From NCBI GenBank assembly GCA_023392075.1, contig JAEVZU010000277.1, positions 1-51,004 on the forward strand: DNA of 51,004 nucleotides, written 5' to 3'. The stretch comes from Bacillota bacterium. GTDB taxonomy: Bacteria > Bacillota > Clostridia > Acetivibrionales > DSM-1351. The position numbers were made by a program, and so were the translations under genes. The notes beneath the pieces were generated by a model that worked only from the letters and a program-made list of their open reading frames with translations, did no database searches and was not told the DNA's origin. This document shows, piece by piece, positions 1 to 7,625 of this stretch (its first letter is position 1; each line of letters opens with the position of its first letter).

Positions 1-20
1 ATTGAATTGGAGGTTTTGGG

Positions 21-1367
21 ATGTCGGTTTTTGAGGGTTTATCAGGAAAGCTCCAAGAGACAATTAAAAAAATCCGCGGTCAGGGCAGAGTATCCGAAAA
101 AGATGTAAAGGATATGATGAGGGAAATCAAACTTGCTTTGCTCGAAGCCGATGTTAATTTTAAAGTTGTTAAGGATTTTATAAATAAGGTTTCAGAGAGA
201 TGTGTAGGGTCGGAGGTATTGGAAAGCCTTACTCCGGGTCAGCAGGTTGTCAAGATAGTTCATGAAGAGCTTATCGAACTCCTTGGCAGGGAGCAAAGCA
301 AGGTAACGTTTGCAGCAAAGCCGCCCACAGTATTTATGATGTGCGGGCTTCAGGGTTCGGGTAAGACGACTACTTCCGGAAAACTGGCCAATTTGCTGAG
401 AAAGCAGGGAAAAAATCCGCTGCTGGTTGCCTGTGATGTTTACAGACCTGCTGCTATAAAACAGCTCCAGGTTGTTGGCGGACAGCTCAATATACCTGTA
501 TTCACACTTGAAAATAATCAGAATCCAGTTGAGATTGCAAAGGAAGCAGTCAAGTTTGCAAATATGAAGCAGCATGACCTTGTGATTCTGGATACTGCCG
601 GACGTTTGCATATTGATGAAAAGCTGATGGATGAGCTGCTGAATATAAAAAAATCGGTAGTTCCGCATGAGATATTACTTGTAGTAGACTCAATGACAGG
701 CCAGGATGCTGTAAATGTATCTGAAAGCTTCAATGAGAAGCTTGGAATAGACGGTGTCGTGTTAACAAAACTTGACGGTGACACCAGAGGTGGAGCGGCT
801 CTTTCGGTTAAGGCCGTTACCGGTAAACCTATAAAGTTTGCAGGTATGGGTGAAAAACTCAGCGATATTGAACCGTTTTTCCCGGACAGAATGGCCTCCA
901 GGATACTGGGAATGGGTGATGTCCTCAGTCTTATAGAAAAGGCGCAGGAAGCCTATGATGAGAAAAAAGCCATTGAGCTTGAAAAGAAAATGCGCACCAT
1001 GCAGTTTACTCTGGAAGATTTTCTGGAGCAGATGCAGCAGATGAAAAAAATGGGTCCGCTGGGCGATATCCTTGGAATGCTTCCAGGTATGGATTCAAAG
1101 GCGCTGCAGAATGTTGACATTGATGAAAAGAAAATGGCTCATACCGAGGCCATTATCCAATCAATGACAAGAAAAGAAAGAAATGACCCATCCATACTGA
1201 ACGGAAGCCGCAGAAAAAGAATTGCAGCAGGAAGCGGTACAACCATTCAGGAGGTCAACCAGCTGCTCAAGCAGTTTGAAGAAATGAAAAAGATGATGAA
1301 AATGATGACCGACATGGGGAAACGTGGTAAAAAAGGCGGTTTAGGAAAGTTTAAAATGCCTTTTTAA
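21..1367 (+). CDS. ffh: Signal recognition particle GTPase Ffh (SRP54)
   Basis: Protein component of the signal recognition particle; with 4.5S/scRNA it binds signal sequences on nascent chains and docks with FtsY at the membrane. The 448 residues show the N-terminal four-helix N domain (1-90), then the G domain with P-loop GLQGSGKTT at 109-117, DTAGR at 191-195 and TKLDGD at 249-254. A methionine-rich M domain (about 300-445, with runs such as MKKMMKMMTDM) binds RNA and signal peptide. Length is normal. The start has the ribosome site TTGGAGG about 8 bases upstream. It is first in the window's ffh-rpsP-khpA-rimM-trmD row, a standard Firmicutes order. Identification is certain from motifs and context. 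Confidence 0.98.
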   Translation: MSVFEGLSGKLQETIKKIRGQGRVSEKDVKDMMREIKLALLEADVNFKVVKDFINKVSERCVGSEVLESLTPGQQVVKIVHEELIELLGREQSKVTFAAKPPTVFMMCGLQGSGKTTTSGKLANLLRKQGKNPLLVACDVYRPAAIKQLQVVGGQLNIPVFTLENNQNPVEIAKEAVKFANMKQHDLVILDTAGRLHIDEKLMDELLNIKKSVVPHEILLVVDSMTGQDAVNVSESFNEKLGIDGVVLTKLDGDTRGGAALSVKAVTGKPIKFAGMGEKLSDIEPFFPDRMASRILGMGDVLSLIEKAQEAYDEKKAIELEKKMRTMQFTLEDFLEQMQQMKKMGPLGDILGMLPGMDSKALQNVDIDEKKMAHTEAIIQSMTRKERNDPSILNGSRRKRIAAGSGTTIQEVNQLLKQFEEMKKMMKMMTDMGKRGKKGGLGKFKMPF

Positions 1368-1379
1368 TAAATATCTGAT

Positions 1380-1402
1380 AAACCGGTAAAGGTTACCGGT
1401 TT
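1380..1402 (+). terminator. Hairpin between ffh and rpsP
   Basis: Perfect 10-bp arms AAACCGGTAA / TTACCGGTTT around a 3-base loop, followed by a weak T-containing tail (TTGTTAAAT). It starts 12 bases after the ffh stop. It may act as a partial terminator or processing site that adjusts rpsP expression relative to ffh; the weak U-tract makes full termination unlikely. Confidence 0.45.
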
Positions 1403-1445
1403 GTTAAATAATAAGATTATAATCCTTTAAAGGAGGTGAAAATAA

Positions 1446-1691
1446 ATGGCAGTAAAGATACGTTTAAAGAGAATAGGTGCTAAGAAGAACCCATTTTACA
1501 GAGTAGTAGTTGCTGATTCAAGATACCCCAGAGATGGTAGATTCATTGAAGAAATAGGTACTTACAATCCTGTAGTTGAGCCTGCCCAGGTTAATATTGA
1601 TTCTGAAAAAGCTCAGAAATGGATAAAGAATGGTGCACAGCCTACTGATACAGTTAAGTCACTTCTTAAGAAGCAGGGCATAATCGGTTAA
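1446..1691 (+). CDS. rpsP: 30S ribosomal protein S16
   Basis: Small-subunit ribosomal protein that binds 16S rRNA during early 30S assembly. The 81-residue product opens with the family hallmark MAVKIRLKRIGAKKNPFYR and continues RVVVADSRYPRDGR, which covers the most conserved part of S16; its length is typical for Firmicutes. A strong AAAGGAGGTG lies 8 bases upstream of the ATG. It follows ffh after a hairpin and precedes khpA, as in most Firmicutes. Confidence 0.98.
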   Translation: MAVKIRLKRIGAKKNPFYRVVVADSRYPRDGRFIEEIGTYNPVVEPAQVNIDSEKAQKWIKNGAQPTDTVKSLLKKQGIIG

Positions 1692-1711
1692 TTCGGTTAT
1701 CGGGACGATGA

Positions 1712-1734
1712 TGGAGGTTATTGCTTAACCTCCA
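1712..1734 (+). other. Hairpin between rpsP and khpA
   Basis: Nine-base arms TGGAGGTTA / TAACCTCCA around TTGCT, with no T-tract, so not an intrinsic terminator. The left arm carries a GGAGG that is buried in the stem. It could be an mRNA processing or stability element in the rpsP-khpA spacer. Confidence 0.35.
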
Positions 1735-1765
1735 AGAGTACCTTTGAAAGTGACGGAGGTTTATT

Positions 1766-1996
1766 ATGAAGTTATTGCTTGAAAATATCGCAAAAGCCCT
1801 TGTAGATTATCCGGACGAAGTTTTCGTTAACGAAATTCAGAATGAAAAGTCCATCATACTTGAACTGAAGGTAGCCAAGGATGATATGGGCAAGGTAATC
1901 GGCAAGCAGGGCAGAATTGCCAAGGCTATCAGAACCGTTGTTAAGGCTGCGGCAGTTAAGGACAATAGAAGAGTAGTTGTGGATATCATACAATGA
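1766..1996 (+). CDS. khpA: KH-domain RNA-binding protein KhpA (YlqC)
   Basis: Small RNA-binding protein of 76 residues made of a single KH domain. The GxxG loop is at residues 46-49 (GKQG, in GKVIGKQGRI) followed by the helix IAKAIRTVVKAAA. KhpA partners with KhpB/EloR in Gram-positive bacteria and is tied to cell-wall elongation and RNA metabolism (family knowledge). Start ATG follows GACGGAGG with good spacing. Its place between rpsP and rimM is the canonical position for ylqC. Confidence 0.95.
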   Translation: MKLLLENIAKALVDYPDEVFVNEIQNEKSIILELKVAKDDMGKVIGKQGRIAKAIRTVVKAAAVKDNRRVVVDIIQ

Positions 1997-2049
1997 AGAA
2001 CAAATTGCCATGCAATTTGTTCTTCGCTAAGGGGCTATAAGCCCTTTTT
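1996..2049 (+). terminator. Tandem hairpins between khpA and rimM
   Basis: Directly on the khpA stop codon lies a perfect 13-bp inverted repeat (arm AAGAACAAATTGC, 3-base loop; 1996-2024). A second hairpin at 2029-2047 (AAGGGGC, loop TATAA, GCCCTTT) runs into T residues. The second has terminator form with a short T-run; the first could be a competing or stabilising stem. rimM begins 29 bases later, so this is probably attenuating rather than absolute. Confidence 0.45.
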
Positions 2050-2077
2050 CTAATTGCGCGCTGAAACTGGAGGCATT

Positions 2078-2587
2078 ATGGTTGAATATTTAATAGTCGG
2101 ACAATTGGTAAATACTCATGGCGTTAAGGGAGAGCTTAAGGCAACAGCTTTAACCGATGATCCTCAAAGATTCAAAAAACTGAAATGGGTTTATATAGAT
2201 AAAAACGGCAGTCTTGAAAAATATGATATTTCAGGTGTCAAATTTTTCAAGCAATTTGTAATCCTTGAGTTTAAAAATGTGGGCAGCATGGAAGAGGCCG
2301 AGAAATTAAAGGGCCTGTATATGAAAATTGACAGAGCCAATGCCGTCAAGCTTCCGAAAGATTCCTTCTTTATAACCGATATACTCGGAATGAAAATATA
2401 TGATGAAAATAATGCACTGCTGGGAACTCTGGCTGATGTCATCCAGACAGGGAGCAATGACGTATACGTTGTAAGGGATGAGGAAGGAAGGGAAATATTG
2501 ATACCGGCCCTGAAAAGCGTTGTAAAAGAGGTGCTGCTTGAGGAAGGGAAAATATCAGTAATACTGCCGAAAGGATTATTGGACTGA
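2078..2587 (+). CDS. rimM: Ribosome maturation factor RimM
   Basis: Assists maturation of the 30S head around S19 and 16S helices 31-33. The 169-residue product begins MVEYLIVGQLVNTHGVKGELK, with the family's GxVVxTHGVKGElk block, and ends with the PRC-barrel domain (ITDILGMKIYDE..., DVYVVRDEEGREILIPA). I chose the ATG at 2078 because CTGGAGG lies 5-7 bases upstream; an in-frame TTG at 2054 would add 8 residues not seen in the family. The stop overlaps the trmD start by one base (TGATG), implying translational coupling. Confidence 0.96.
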   Translation: MVEYLIVGQLVNTHGVKGELKATALTDDPQRFKKLKWVYIDKNGSLEKYDISGVKFFKQFVILEFKNVGSMEEAEKLKGLYMKIDRANAVKLPKDSFFITDILGMKIYDENNALLGTLADVIQTGSNDVYVVRDEEGREILIPALKSVVKEVLLEEGKISVILPKGLLD

Positions 2588-3282
2588 TGAAATTTGATGT
2601 TCTTACACTTTTTCCCGAGACCTTTGAACTTGTGATGAAGGAAAGCATTATAGGCAGAGCTCAGGAAAAAGGCCTTGTTGAAGTAAATGCTATTGATATA
2701 AGAGATTATACAAAGGATAAGCATAGAAAGGTCGATGACTATCCTTTTGGGGGCGGCAACGGTATGGTTATGATGTGTCAGCCTGTATTCGATGCATTCA
2801 GGTCTGTAACCGCAGGGCTGGATACCAGGCCCAAGGTTATATATATGAGCCCGCAGGGGCGTGTGCTGACACAGAAAATGGCCGTTGAACTGTCAAAAGA
2901 GGAGCATTTGATACTTTTGTGCGGACATTATGAGGGAATAGATGAGAGAATAATTGAAGAGCTGGTGGATGAGGAAATCTCTATCGGTGACTATGTGCTC
3001 ACAGGCGGAGAGCTGCCGGCCATGGTACTCATAGACTGTGTAAGCAGGCTCATTCCCGGTGTCCTGTCCAGTGAAGGCTCCTTCAGTGACGAATCTCATT
3101 TCAACGGTCTGCTTGAATATCCACAATATACAAGGCCGGCGGAATATGAAGGCAGGCCTGTTCCGGAAATACTGCTATCCGGACATCATGCCAACATACA
3201 AAAGTGGAGAACAGGGCAATCCCATGAACGGACCAGGAAAAAGAGGCCCGATCTGTATGATGAGTATCTGAAAAACAAATGA
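2587..3282 (+). CDS. trmD: tRNA (guanine-N1)-methyltransferase TrmD
   Basis: SPOUT methyltransferase that makes m1G37 in tRNAs reading CNN codons, preventing +1 frameshifts. The 231 residues carry the N-terminal KFDVLTLFPE start, DYPFGGGNGM at 51-60, CGHYEGID at 112-119 and the trefoil-knot SAM loop SIGDYVLTGGELPA at 132-145. Length is close to the usual 240. It overlaps rimM by 1 bp. Normally rplS follows at once; here rplS is 27 kb away on the other strand, so this is a rearrangement point. Confidence 0.97.
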   Translation: MKFDVLTLFPETFELVMKESIIGRAQEKGLVEVNAIDIRDYTKDKHRKVDDYPFGGGNGMVMMCQPVFDAFRSVTAGLDTRPKVIYMSPQGRVLTQKMAVELSKEEHLILLCGHYEGIDERIIEELVDEEISIGDYVLTGGELPAMVLIDCVSRLIPGVLSSEGSFSDESHFNGLLEYPQYTRPAEYEGRPVPEILLSGHHANIQKWRTGQSHERTRKKRPDLYDEYLKNK

Positions 3283-3479
3283 CAGGTATATATTGAAAGC
3301 AAAACGTATAACATATGAATACGTCAGATATAAACGAATAATCAACTGCAGATATTAAATTAAAATATGTAGACATACGTAAAACGGCAAATTATAATAT
3401 AGTAGTCGGCAATTATCCGTAAAAACATACGAAACGGAAATTTTAATAAATTATTATGTTAACAAACTAAAGCGGTGCA

Positions 3480-3508
3480 TTGACAAGCTGATAAAAAGAT
3501 AATAGAAT
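3480..3508 (+). promoter_or_regulatory. Sigma-A-type promoter of the binding lipoprotein gene
   Basis: Consensus TTGACA (3480-3485), 17-base spacer, TAGAAT (3503-3508), ending 43 bases before the ATG at 3552. The gene also has GGGGGA as ribosome site. The rest of 3283-3479 is AT-rich and contains several ACGTA/CGTAAAA words but no gene I can support. Confidence 0.7.
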
Positions 3509-3551
3509 AAAAAAACAAATCATATAAGAAAAAAATATAGGGGGACATATC

Positions 3552-4721
3552 ATGAAAAAGAAGCTTAGTATGTTACTCGCTGTTGGCCTCCTGGTCTCGG
3601 GACTGACCGCTTGCGGTGCGAATTCCAATGGAGGACAGGCGAATTCAAATGAAATCAAAATAGGTATAAACTATGAATTGTCAGGTGGTGTTGCATCATA
3701 CGGACAGAGTTCGGTTGACGGCATCATGATGGCTATTGATGAAATCAATGCGGCAGGCGGAATTGACGGTAAAAAACTGGTTCCTGTAAAATATGACAAC
3801 AAGTCGGAACCTGCCGAAGCCATAATACTTGCAAACAAACTTATTTCCCAGGATGATGTAGTTGCCATACTTGGACCGGCTACATCGGGTTCCTTCAAAT
3901 CGGAAATTTCTGTTGCGGAAAAGAAAAAGGTTCCTGTAATAAGCGGTTCTGCTACAGCAGACGATGTTACTGTCGACAAGGCAGGAAAGAAGGAATACGC
4001 CTTCCGCATATGCTATACTGATTCCTTCCAGGGAACGGCCATGGCAAACTTTGCCTCACAGAACCTGAGTGCAAAGAAAGCGGTCATTGTCAAGGACAGT
4101 TCAAGTGATTATGCCAAGGGATTGGCTGAAAACTTTACAAAGACCTTTACAACCTCAGGCGGTACAATTGTGGGTGAAGAAGCCTATGTTGCAAAGGATA
4201 AGGATTTTAACGCTATTTTAACCAAGATCAAAGGTCTTGACTTCGATGTAATTTATCTTCCCGGCTACTACGAGGAAGCAGGCTTGATCATAAAGCAGGC
4301 CCGCGCTCTCGGAATAGACAAGCCAATCCTTGGAGCCGACGGTTTCGATTCACCTGATTTGACAAATCTGGCAGGAGCCGCTGCTTTGTCAAAGGTGTAC
4401 TTTACAAACCACTATTCTTCATTGGATAAGGACCCTGCTGTTGTTAAATTTATTGATGATTTCAAAAAGAAATACAATAAAGAACCGAATGCTTTCCATG
4501 CGTTGGGATACGATCTTGCAAAATTCGTTGCCGACGGTTTAAAGAGAAGCAAGAGCCTGGACAGTGAAGCCCTAAAGGAAGCATTGGCTGCTACCAAGGA
4601 TTTCGCAGGTGTTACAGGTTCCTTCAGTATCGACGAAAACCACAACCCGGTTAAAGCCATAGTTGTTGTAGGTCTGGAAAATGGTGTTCAGGCAACTGCT
4701 GTAAAAAGCGGAAACAAATAA
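3552..4721 (+). CDS. Branched-chain amino-acid-type ABC transporter substrate-binding lipoprotein
   Basis: Periplasmic-binding-protein type I fold (LivJ/LivK family) that captures a small ligand, usually Leu/Ile/Val or a related compound, outside the membrane. Of the 389 residues the first 21 form a lipoprotein signal with lipobox LTAC (Cys21), then a G/N/S linker. The mature part starts KIGINYELSGGVASYGQSSVDG and has the family blocks ILGPATSGS and FHALGYDLAKFVADGL. No permease or ATPase genes (livHMGF) are nearby, so it is an orphan here; partners must lie elsewhere. A good sigma-A promoter precedes it. Ligand cannot be read from sequence. Confidence 0.9.
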   Translation: MKKKLSMLLAVGLLVSGLTACGANSNGGQANSNEIKIGINYELSGGVASYGQSSVDGIMMAIDEINAAGGIDGKKLVPVKYDNKSEPAEAIILANKLISQDDVVAILGPATSGSFKSEISVAEKKKVPVISGSATADDVTVDKAGKKEYAFRICYTDSFQGTAMANFASQNLSAKKAVIVKDSSSDYAKGLAENFTKTFTTSGGTIVGEEAYVAKDKDFNAILTKIKGLDFDVIYLPGYYEEAGLIIKQARALGIDKPILGADGFDSPDLTNLAGAAALSKVYFTNHYSSLDKDPAVVKFIDDFKKKYNKEPNAFHALGYDLAKFVADGLKRSKSLDSEALKEALAATKDFAGVTGSFSIDENHNPVKAIVVVGLENGVQATAVKSGNK

Positions 4722-4753
4722 AAAGGTATGATTTATAAAACTGAATAACTATC

Positions 4754-5046
4754 AATACAATGTACCCTCTATTGATAATGAACAATACGTTTTTGAGTGG
4801 TCAATTTGCCCTGCGGCTGCGTTAAAGCCGCTTGCAAGGCACAAAGCCTTACTGCACGCCGTTTGCCTTGCCGCAAGCCAAATTATCTCACTCAAAAATC
4901 ACAGACCTCACGCCGAGATATTTTGGCAATTTTCGAGGAGGATGGGACGCAGCCTTGCTGACGCAAGGCAAGAACGACGACAAAGAAAAGTGGCAAAATA
5001 GCCGGCGTGAGGCGTGTTATACCTTGTCAATAGAGGGTATTGTATT
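4754..5046. repeat. MITE-like element, 293 bp with terminal inverted repeats
   Basis: The ends are near-perfect inverted copies of each other (about 20 bp; shared core TACCCTCTATTGA), one at 4754-4775 and one at 5027-5046, differing by a 2-base insertion. Inside are further nested inverted repeats: TTTTTGAGTG against CACTCAAAAA, CCTCACGCCG (4908-) against CGGCGTGAGG, and a GCGGCT...AGCCGC hairpin. There is no credible coding sequence; the open frames across it are by-products of the stems. Base composition is more GC-rich than the flanks. The right end meets the stop codon of the glutaredoxin gene. This also accounts for the gene-free stretch 4722-5046. Confidence 0.75.
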
Positions 5047-5277
5047 CTAATTGCGGATCAGTTTATCGATAGTTGCCTGGTCAAAACCCACTATGATACT
5101 CCCGTTAATTTCTATAACAGGAACACCCCTCTGGCCTGACTTCTTTACCATTTCATATGCCGCTTCCCTGTTTTTGGAGACATCCACCTCCTCAAACTTT
5201 ACATTTTTAGATGTTAAATACTTTTTTGCAACCGTGCACCATGGGCAGGTTGGAGTTGAATATACCTTTACCGGCAT
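5047..5277 (-). CDS. Glutaredoxin-like / NrdH-type thiol-disulfide protein
   Basis: Thioredoxin-fold redox protein of 76 residues with the active site CPWC (Cys11, Cys14) in the start block MPVKVYSTPTCPWC, the cis-proline segment GVPVIEINGSIIVGF, and a C-terminal helix. Such proteins reduce disulfides or carry a thiol in low-GC Gram-positives. I chose the ATG at 5277 because AAAGGAGG lies 8 bases upstream; a TTG two codons earlier is worse placed. Just upstream is a near-ideal CsoR-family operator and then a csoR gene, so control by copper or by persulfide/thiol stress is likely. A paralogue lies at 15164-15397. Its TAG stop touches the MITE-like element. Confidence 0.88.
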   Translation of the reverse strand: MPVKVYSTPTCPWCTVAKKYLTSKNVKFEEVDVSKNREAAYEMVKKSGQRGVPVIEINGSIIVGFDQATIDKLIRN

Positions 5278-5336
5278 TGGCAAAGCCTCCTTTTAATTTA
5301 ATCATTTTTTAATTTTAATTTTAAATCTTCCCGCTT

Positions 5337-5363
5337 TATATATACCCCGTCGGGGTATATATA
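5337..5363. promoter_or_regulatory. CsoR-family operator
   Basis: A perfect palindrome with 13-base arms (TATATATACCCCG / CGGGGTATATATA) around a single T. It matches the known CsoR/CstR operator form, ATACCCC-N-GGGGTAT. It sits 60 bases upstream of the glutaredoxin start and downstream of csoR, so it most likely controls the glutaredoxin; its TATATA flank could double as the -10 region. Confidence 0.82.
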
Positions 5364-5384
5364 AACATTTAAAAAATCATTTTT

Positions 5385-5478
5385 TTACCGTGCCGGCAAA
5401 TCCCACAGGTTCAATGGTTCTTCCATGCCAATTATATGTCTGTCATTCATTACAAGCACCTAAGTAGGTAAAAGAATT
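5385..5478 (-). pseudogene. Possible remnant of a thioredoxin-fold gene
   Basis: On the minus strand, a broken frame reads ...KILLPT, an in-frame TAG, then VLVMNDRHIIGMEEPLN up to a TAA. The PT-x-VLV-x-(D/N)-x-x-I-x-G pattern resembles the cis-proline and following strand of thioredoxin/glutaredoxin proteins. The frame upstream also looks decayed. It lies between csoR and the operator, where a redox gene would fit. This is a reading by eye of a short stretch and may be chance. Confidence 0.33.
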
Positions 5479-5532
5479 TTAAACGTCCAAATTTTTCTGC
5501 AACATTAATATATTTTTAGAGTTTTCATCCAA

Positions 5533-5808
5533 TTACTTCATAAATGTTTGAATAGTCCTGGTAAGCTCACTTAAGGCCTTTCCCTTATCGTCGGATGATA
5601 CAAGATTTTCCATACATTTCAGGGAATGCTTCTCCAGTATGATACTTCCAACCTTATTTATTGCAGCCCGTACAGCTGCAATCTGAGTCAAAATATCACC
5701 GCAGTTTTTATCTTCATCTATCATTTTATGAATGCCTTTTACCTGTCCCTCAATACGGTTAAGCCGTTTAAGGATATCTTGTTTTGATTGCAAATTTCCT
5801 TCGGTCAT
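5533..5808 (-). CDS. csoR: CsoR/FrmR-family metal- or thiol-sensing repressor
   Basis: All-helical DNA-binding repressor (DUF156 family), 91 residues. The start block ILKRLNRIEGQVKGIHKMI is the family hallmark. The sensor residues are Cys36, His61 and Cys65 (EKHSLKC), exactly the Cys-His-Cys set that binds Cu(I) in true CsoR; the formaldehyde and nickel sensors use other residues. A fitting operator lies 170 bases downstream, in front of a glutaredoxin. No intact copper pump or chaperone is adjacent, although a copper ATPase pseudogene lies at 35.8 kb. Persulfide sensing (CstR) is the alternative, but the His argues for copper. Confidence 0.88.
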   Translation of the reverse strand: MTEGNLQSKQDILKRLNRIEGQVKGIHKMIDEDKNCGDILTQIAAVRAAINKVGSIILEKHSLKCMENLVSSDDKGKALSELTRTIQTFMK

Positions 5809-5948
5809 AAAAACCTCCTGTAAACCATAATAAAAGTATTTATAATTATACTCTATGAATATTTAATTTACAATTTTTATGAGTGACAGGTAGCGCTTGC
5901 TTCTAAAAGTAGTGTAACCTCCCAGTTTAAAATTAATGTCCCAAGCCT

Positions 5949-7490
5949 TCATTGTTTGCTTTTAATTGTGTCATAGACTCTTTTAAAACCTTGAAATGAC
6001 AGAATAATTAAAATAGGATAGGCGGGATAAATATATCTGGACTTTATCTCCCAAATCAAATAAAAGGCAATAATCCCCAGAACGGTCAAAACCAAAAGCA
6101 GTTCTTCATACCTGCCTGCTTTTATCCCCGCTGCCAATCCAAATAAAATAAAAAGGTACATTAAAAAGTTAATTACATATAGTGTCCAATTCATTGCGCT
6201 TCTGCATATGGAATCATCTTTAAACAAATTTGTGGCATAGGTTCTGTATTTATATCCGCCATGCCTTGGACAATTTTTGTCTGATGTGTCAATATCATTG
6301 CCAAAACCATATCTTTCTATCTGATAGGTACCTTCCGTCCATGTCCAGATAAGTTTTTTATAATAATGCGATAAAAGTCCGCCAATAGTTGTATTCGAAA
6401 TTTTTTCTTTGATTTCCTGTTTAAATAATTTGATACTTAACTGCTTATTGTGACCTGCATCAATACGGTATATGTTATAACTTTTAAAATCGTCCCAAAA
6501 CCCGAGCTTTTCGAAGTTCATTCCCATATTAAGCCACATATGGACAGGTGCCGAATTCTCCCTGACCGAACCGCTTATAATATTTGCTTTCTGCAGATAA
6601 TAATTTTCAGCCAGACCAGGAATATTAAAAGTAAAGATCAGTATAAGTACGGATATTATTACCTTTTTCGGTTTGAGTATTTTTATGTTTAAAATAATGT
6701 AAATAACGGCTGCTATTAAAAATATCAAGCCAATACTTCTGAAGTAATTACCTATGGACAATAAAAATGCAGAAAATGCCAGGTATCTGACAGCCCTCCC
6801 CCTGACAAACCTTATCAGGAAATATATTGAACATATGAGAAAGGCTGTAGCTATAGTATCGTTATAAATAAAATTACTCATAACTATTCCCGGAATATAC
6901 GTTGCTGCGAAAAATAATATTCCATAATCATTATAAGCAGATTTGCAGTCAAGTAATTTATTTATTTTATATATCATCAGTGTTGTAACGAGTGAAAACA
7001 ATATGTTAAAAATTTTAATAACCGTATAGCTGTCGGGAAACAGCTTCAATAATACCATGATATACAACACGGTGCCGTAATTAAAGGGAAACATGTGAAG
7101 ATAGCCGCATTCGCCGAATGAGGAATAATCCTTGTGATAAAACATATTTAATGCAAGGGTATAAACAGTTTTCGAATCATCGGTAGGCAATCTTGGAAAG
7201 GCAAGAATAAAGCCAATTTGCAGTAAAAATGAAATCAGGATTGAGCCGGGCACAACTATTCTTTTATGGTATCTGTCAAGCTTAAGAGATATTTTATAAA
7301 AAAAGAAACCTGCTGTTAAGATAATCAATATAAGCATAAAAAATATGGCAGGCTCCTGTTTTGTCAATACGGGTCTGTCACCATAGATATAATAATTGTA
7401 TTTTGCCCTGACAAAGAAGGAAGAGGCTATAAATAGTACTGTAAAAAATATTAATATCATATAAATTGTTGCTTTAACCATCTTCAGCAT
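5949..7490 (-). CDS. Polytopic membrane protein, GT-C-type glycosyltransferase-like
   Basis: A 513-residue protein with about eleven hydrophobic segments spread from the N-terminus (IYMILIFFTVLFIASSFF) to the C-terminus (LLLVLTVLGIIAFYLIW). After the second segment comes a loop with the acidic pair in RLPTDDSKTVY, in the place where GT-C glycosyltransferases (PMT/ArnT-like, family 39) keep catalytic acids. This suggests transfer of a lipid-linked sugar on the outer face of the membrane, for example in wall-polymer decoration. No glycan genes are adjacent. The exact family and substrate are not determinable; confidence in a membrane enzyme is high, in the function modest. Confidence 0.6.
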   Translation of the reverse strand: MLKMVKATIYMILIFFTVLFIASSFFVRAKYNYYIYGDRPVLTKQEPAIFFMLILIILTAGFFFYKISLKLDRYHKRIVVPGSILISFLLQIGFILAFPRLPTDDSKTVYTLALNMFYHKDYSSFGECGYLHMFPFNYGTVLYIMVLLKLFPDSYTVIKIFNILFSLVTTLMIYKINKLLDCKSAYNDYGILFFAATYIPGIVMSNFIYNDTIATAFLICSIYFLIRFVRGRAVRYLAFSAFLLSIGNYFRSIGLIFLIAAVIYIILNIKILKPKKVIISVLILIFTFNIPGLAENYYLQKANIISGSVRENSAPVHMWLNMGMNFEKLGFWDDFKSYNIYRIDAGHNKQLSIKLFKQEIKEKISNTTIGGLLSHYYKKLIWTWTEGTYQIERYGFGNDIDTSDKNCPRHGGYKYRTYATNLFKDDSICRSAMNWTLYVINFLMYLFILFGLAAGIKAGRYEELLLVLTVLGIIAFYLIWEIKSRYIYPAYPILIILSFQGFKRVYDTIKSKQ

Positions 7491-7580
7491 CGTTCTCTCC
7501 TTTAACTTTTTCTAATATGTGTTTATTTAAAAATTAAATTCAAAGAACATTTAGGAAAAATGGTAAGCTTTAACGTTAAA

Positions 7581-7614
7581 ATACAGCCGGATAAAAAAAT
7601 ATATCCGGCTGTAT
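7581..7614 (-). terminator. Terminator after the GDT1-family gene
   Basis: Perfect 13-bp arms (ATACAGCCGGATA / TATCCGGCTGTAT) with an 8-base loop, 11 bases past the stop at 7626. Runs of A/T on both sides make it usable in both directions; it closes the minus-strand riboswitch-gdt1 transcript. Confidence 0.85.
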
Positions 7615-7625
7615 TTTTTTAATGG

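Noticed and set aside
4832..5050. A 72-codon open frame inside the 293-bp element
   Set aside because: It is created by the element's stem sequences, has no ribosome site and no protein-like composition; the element is better explained as a MITE-like repeat.
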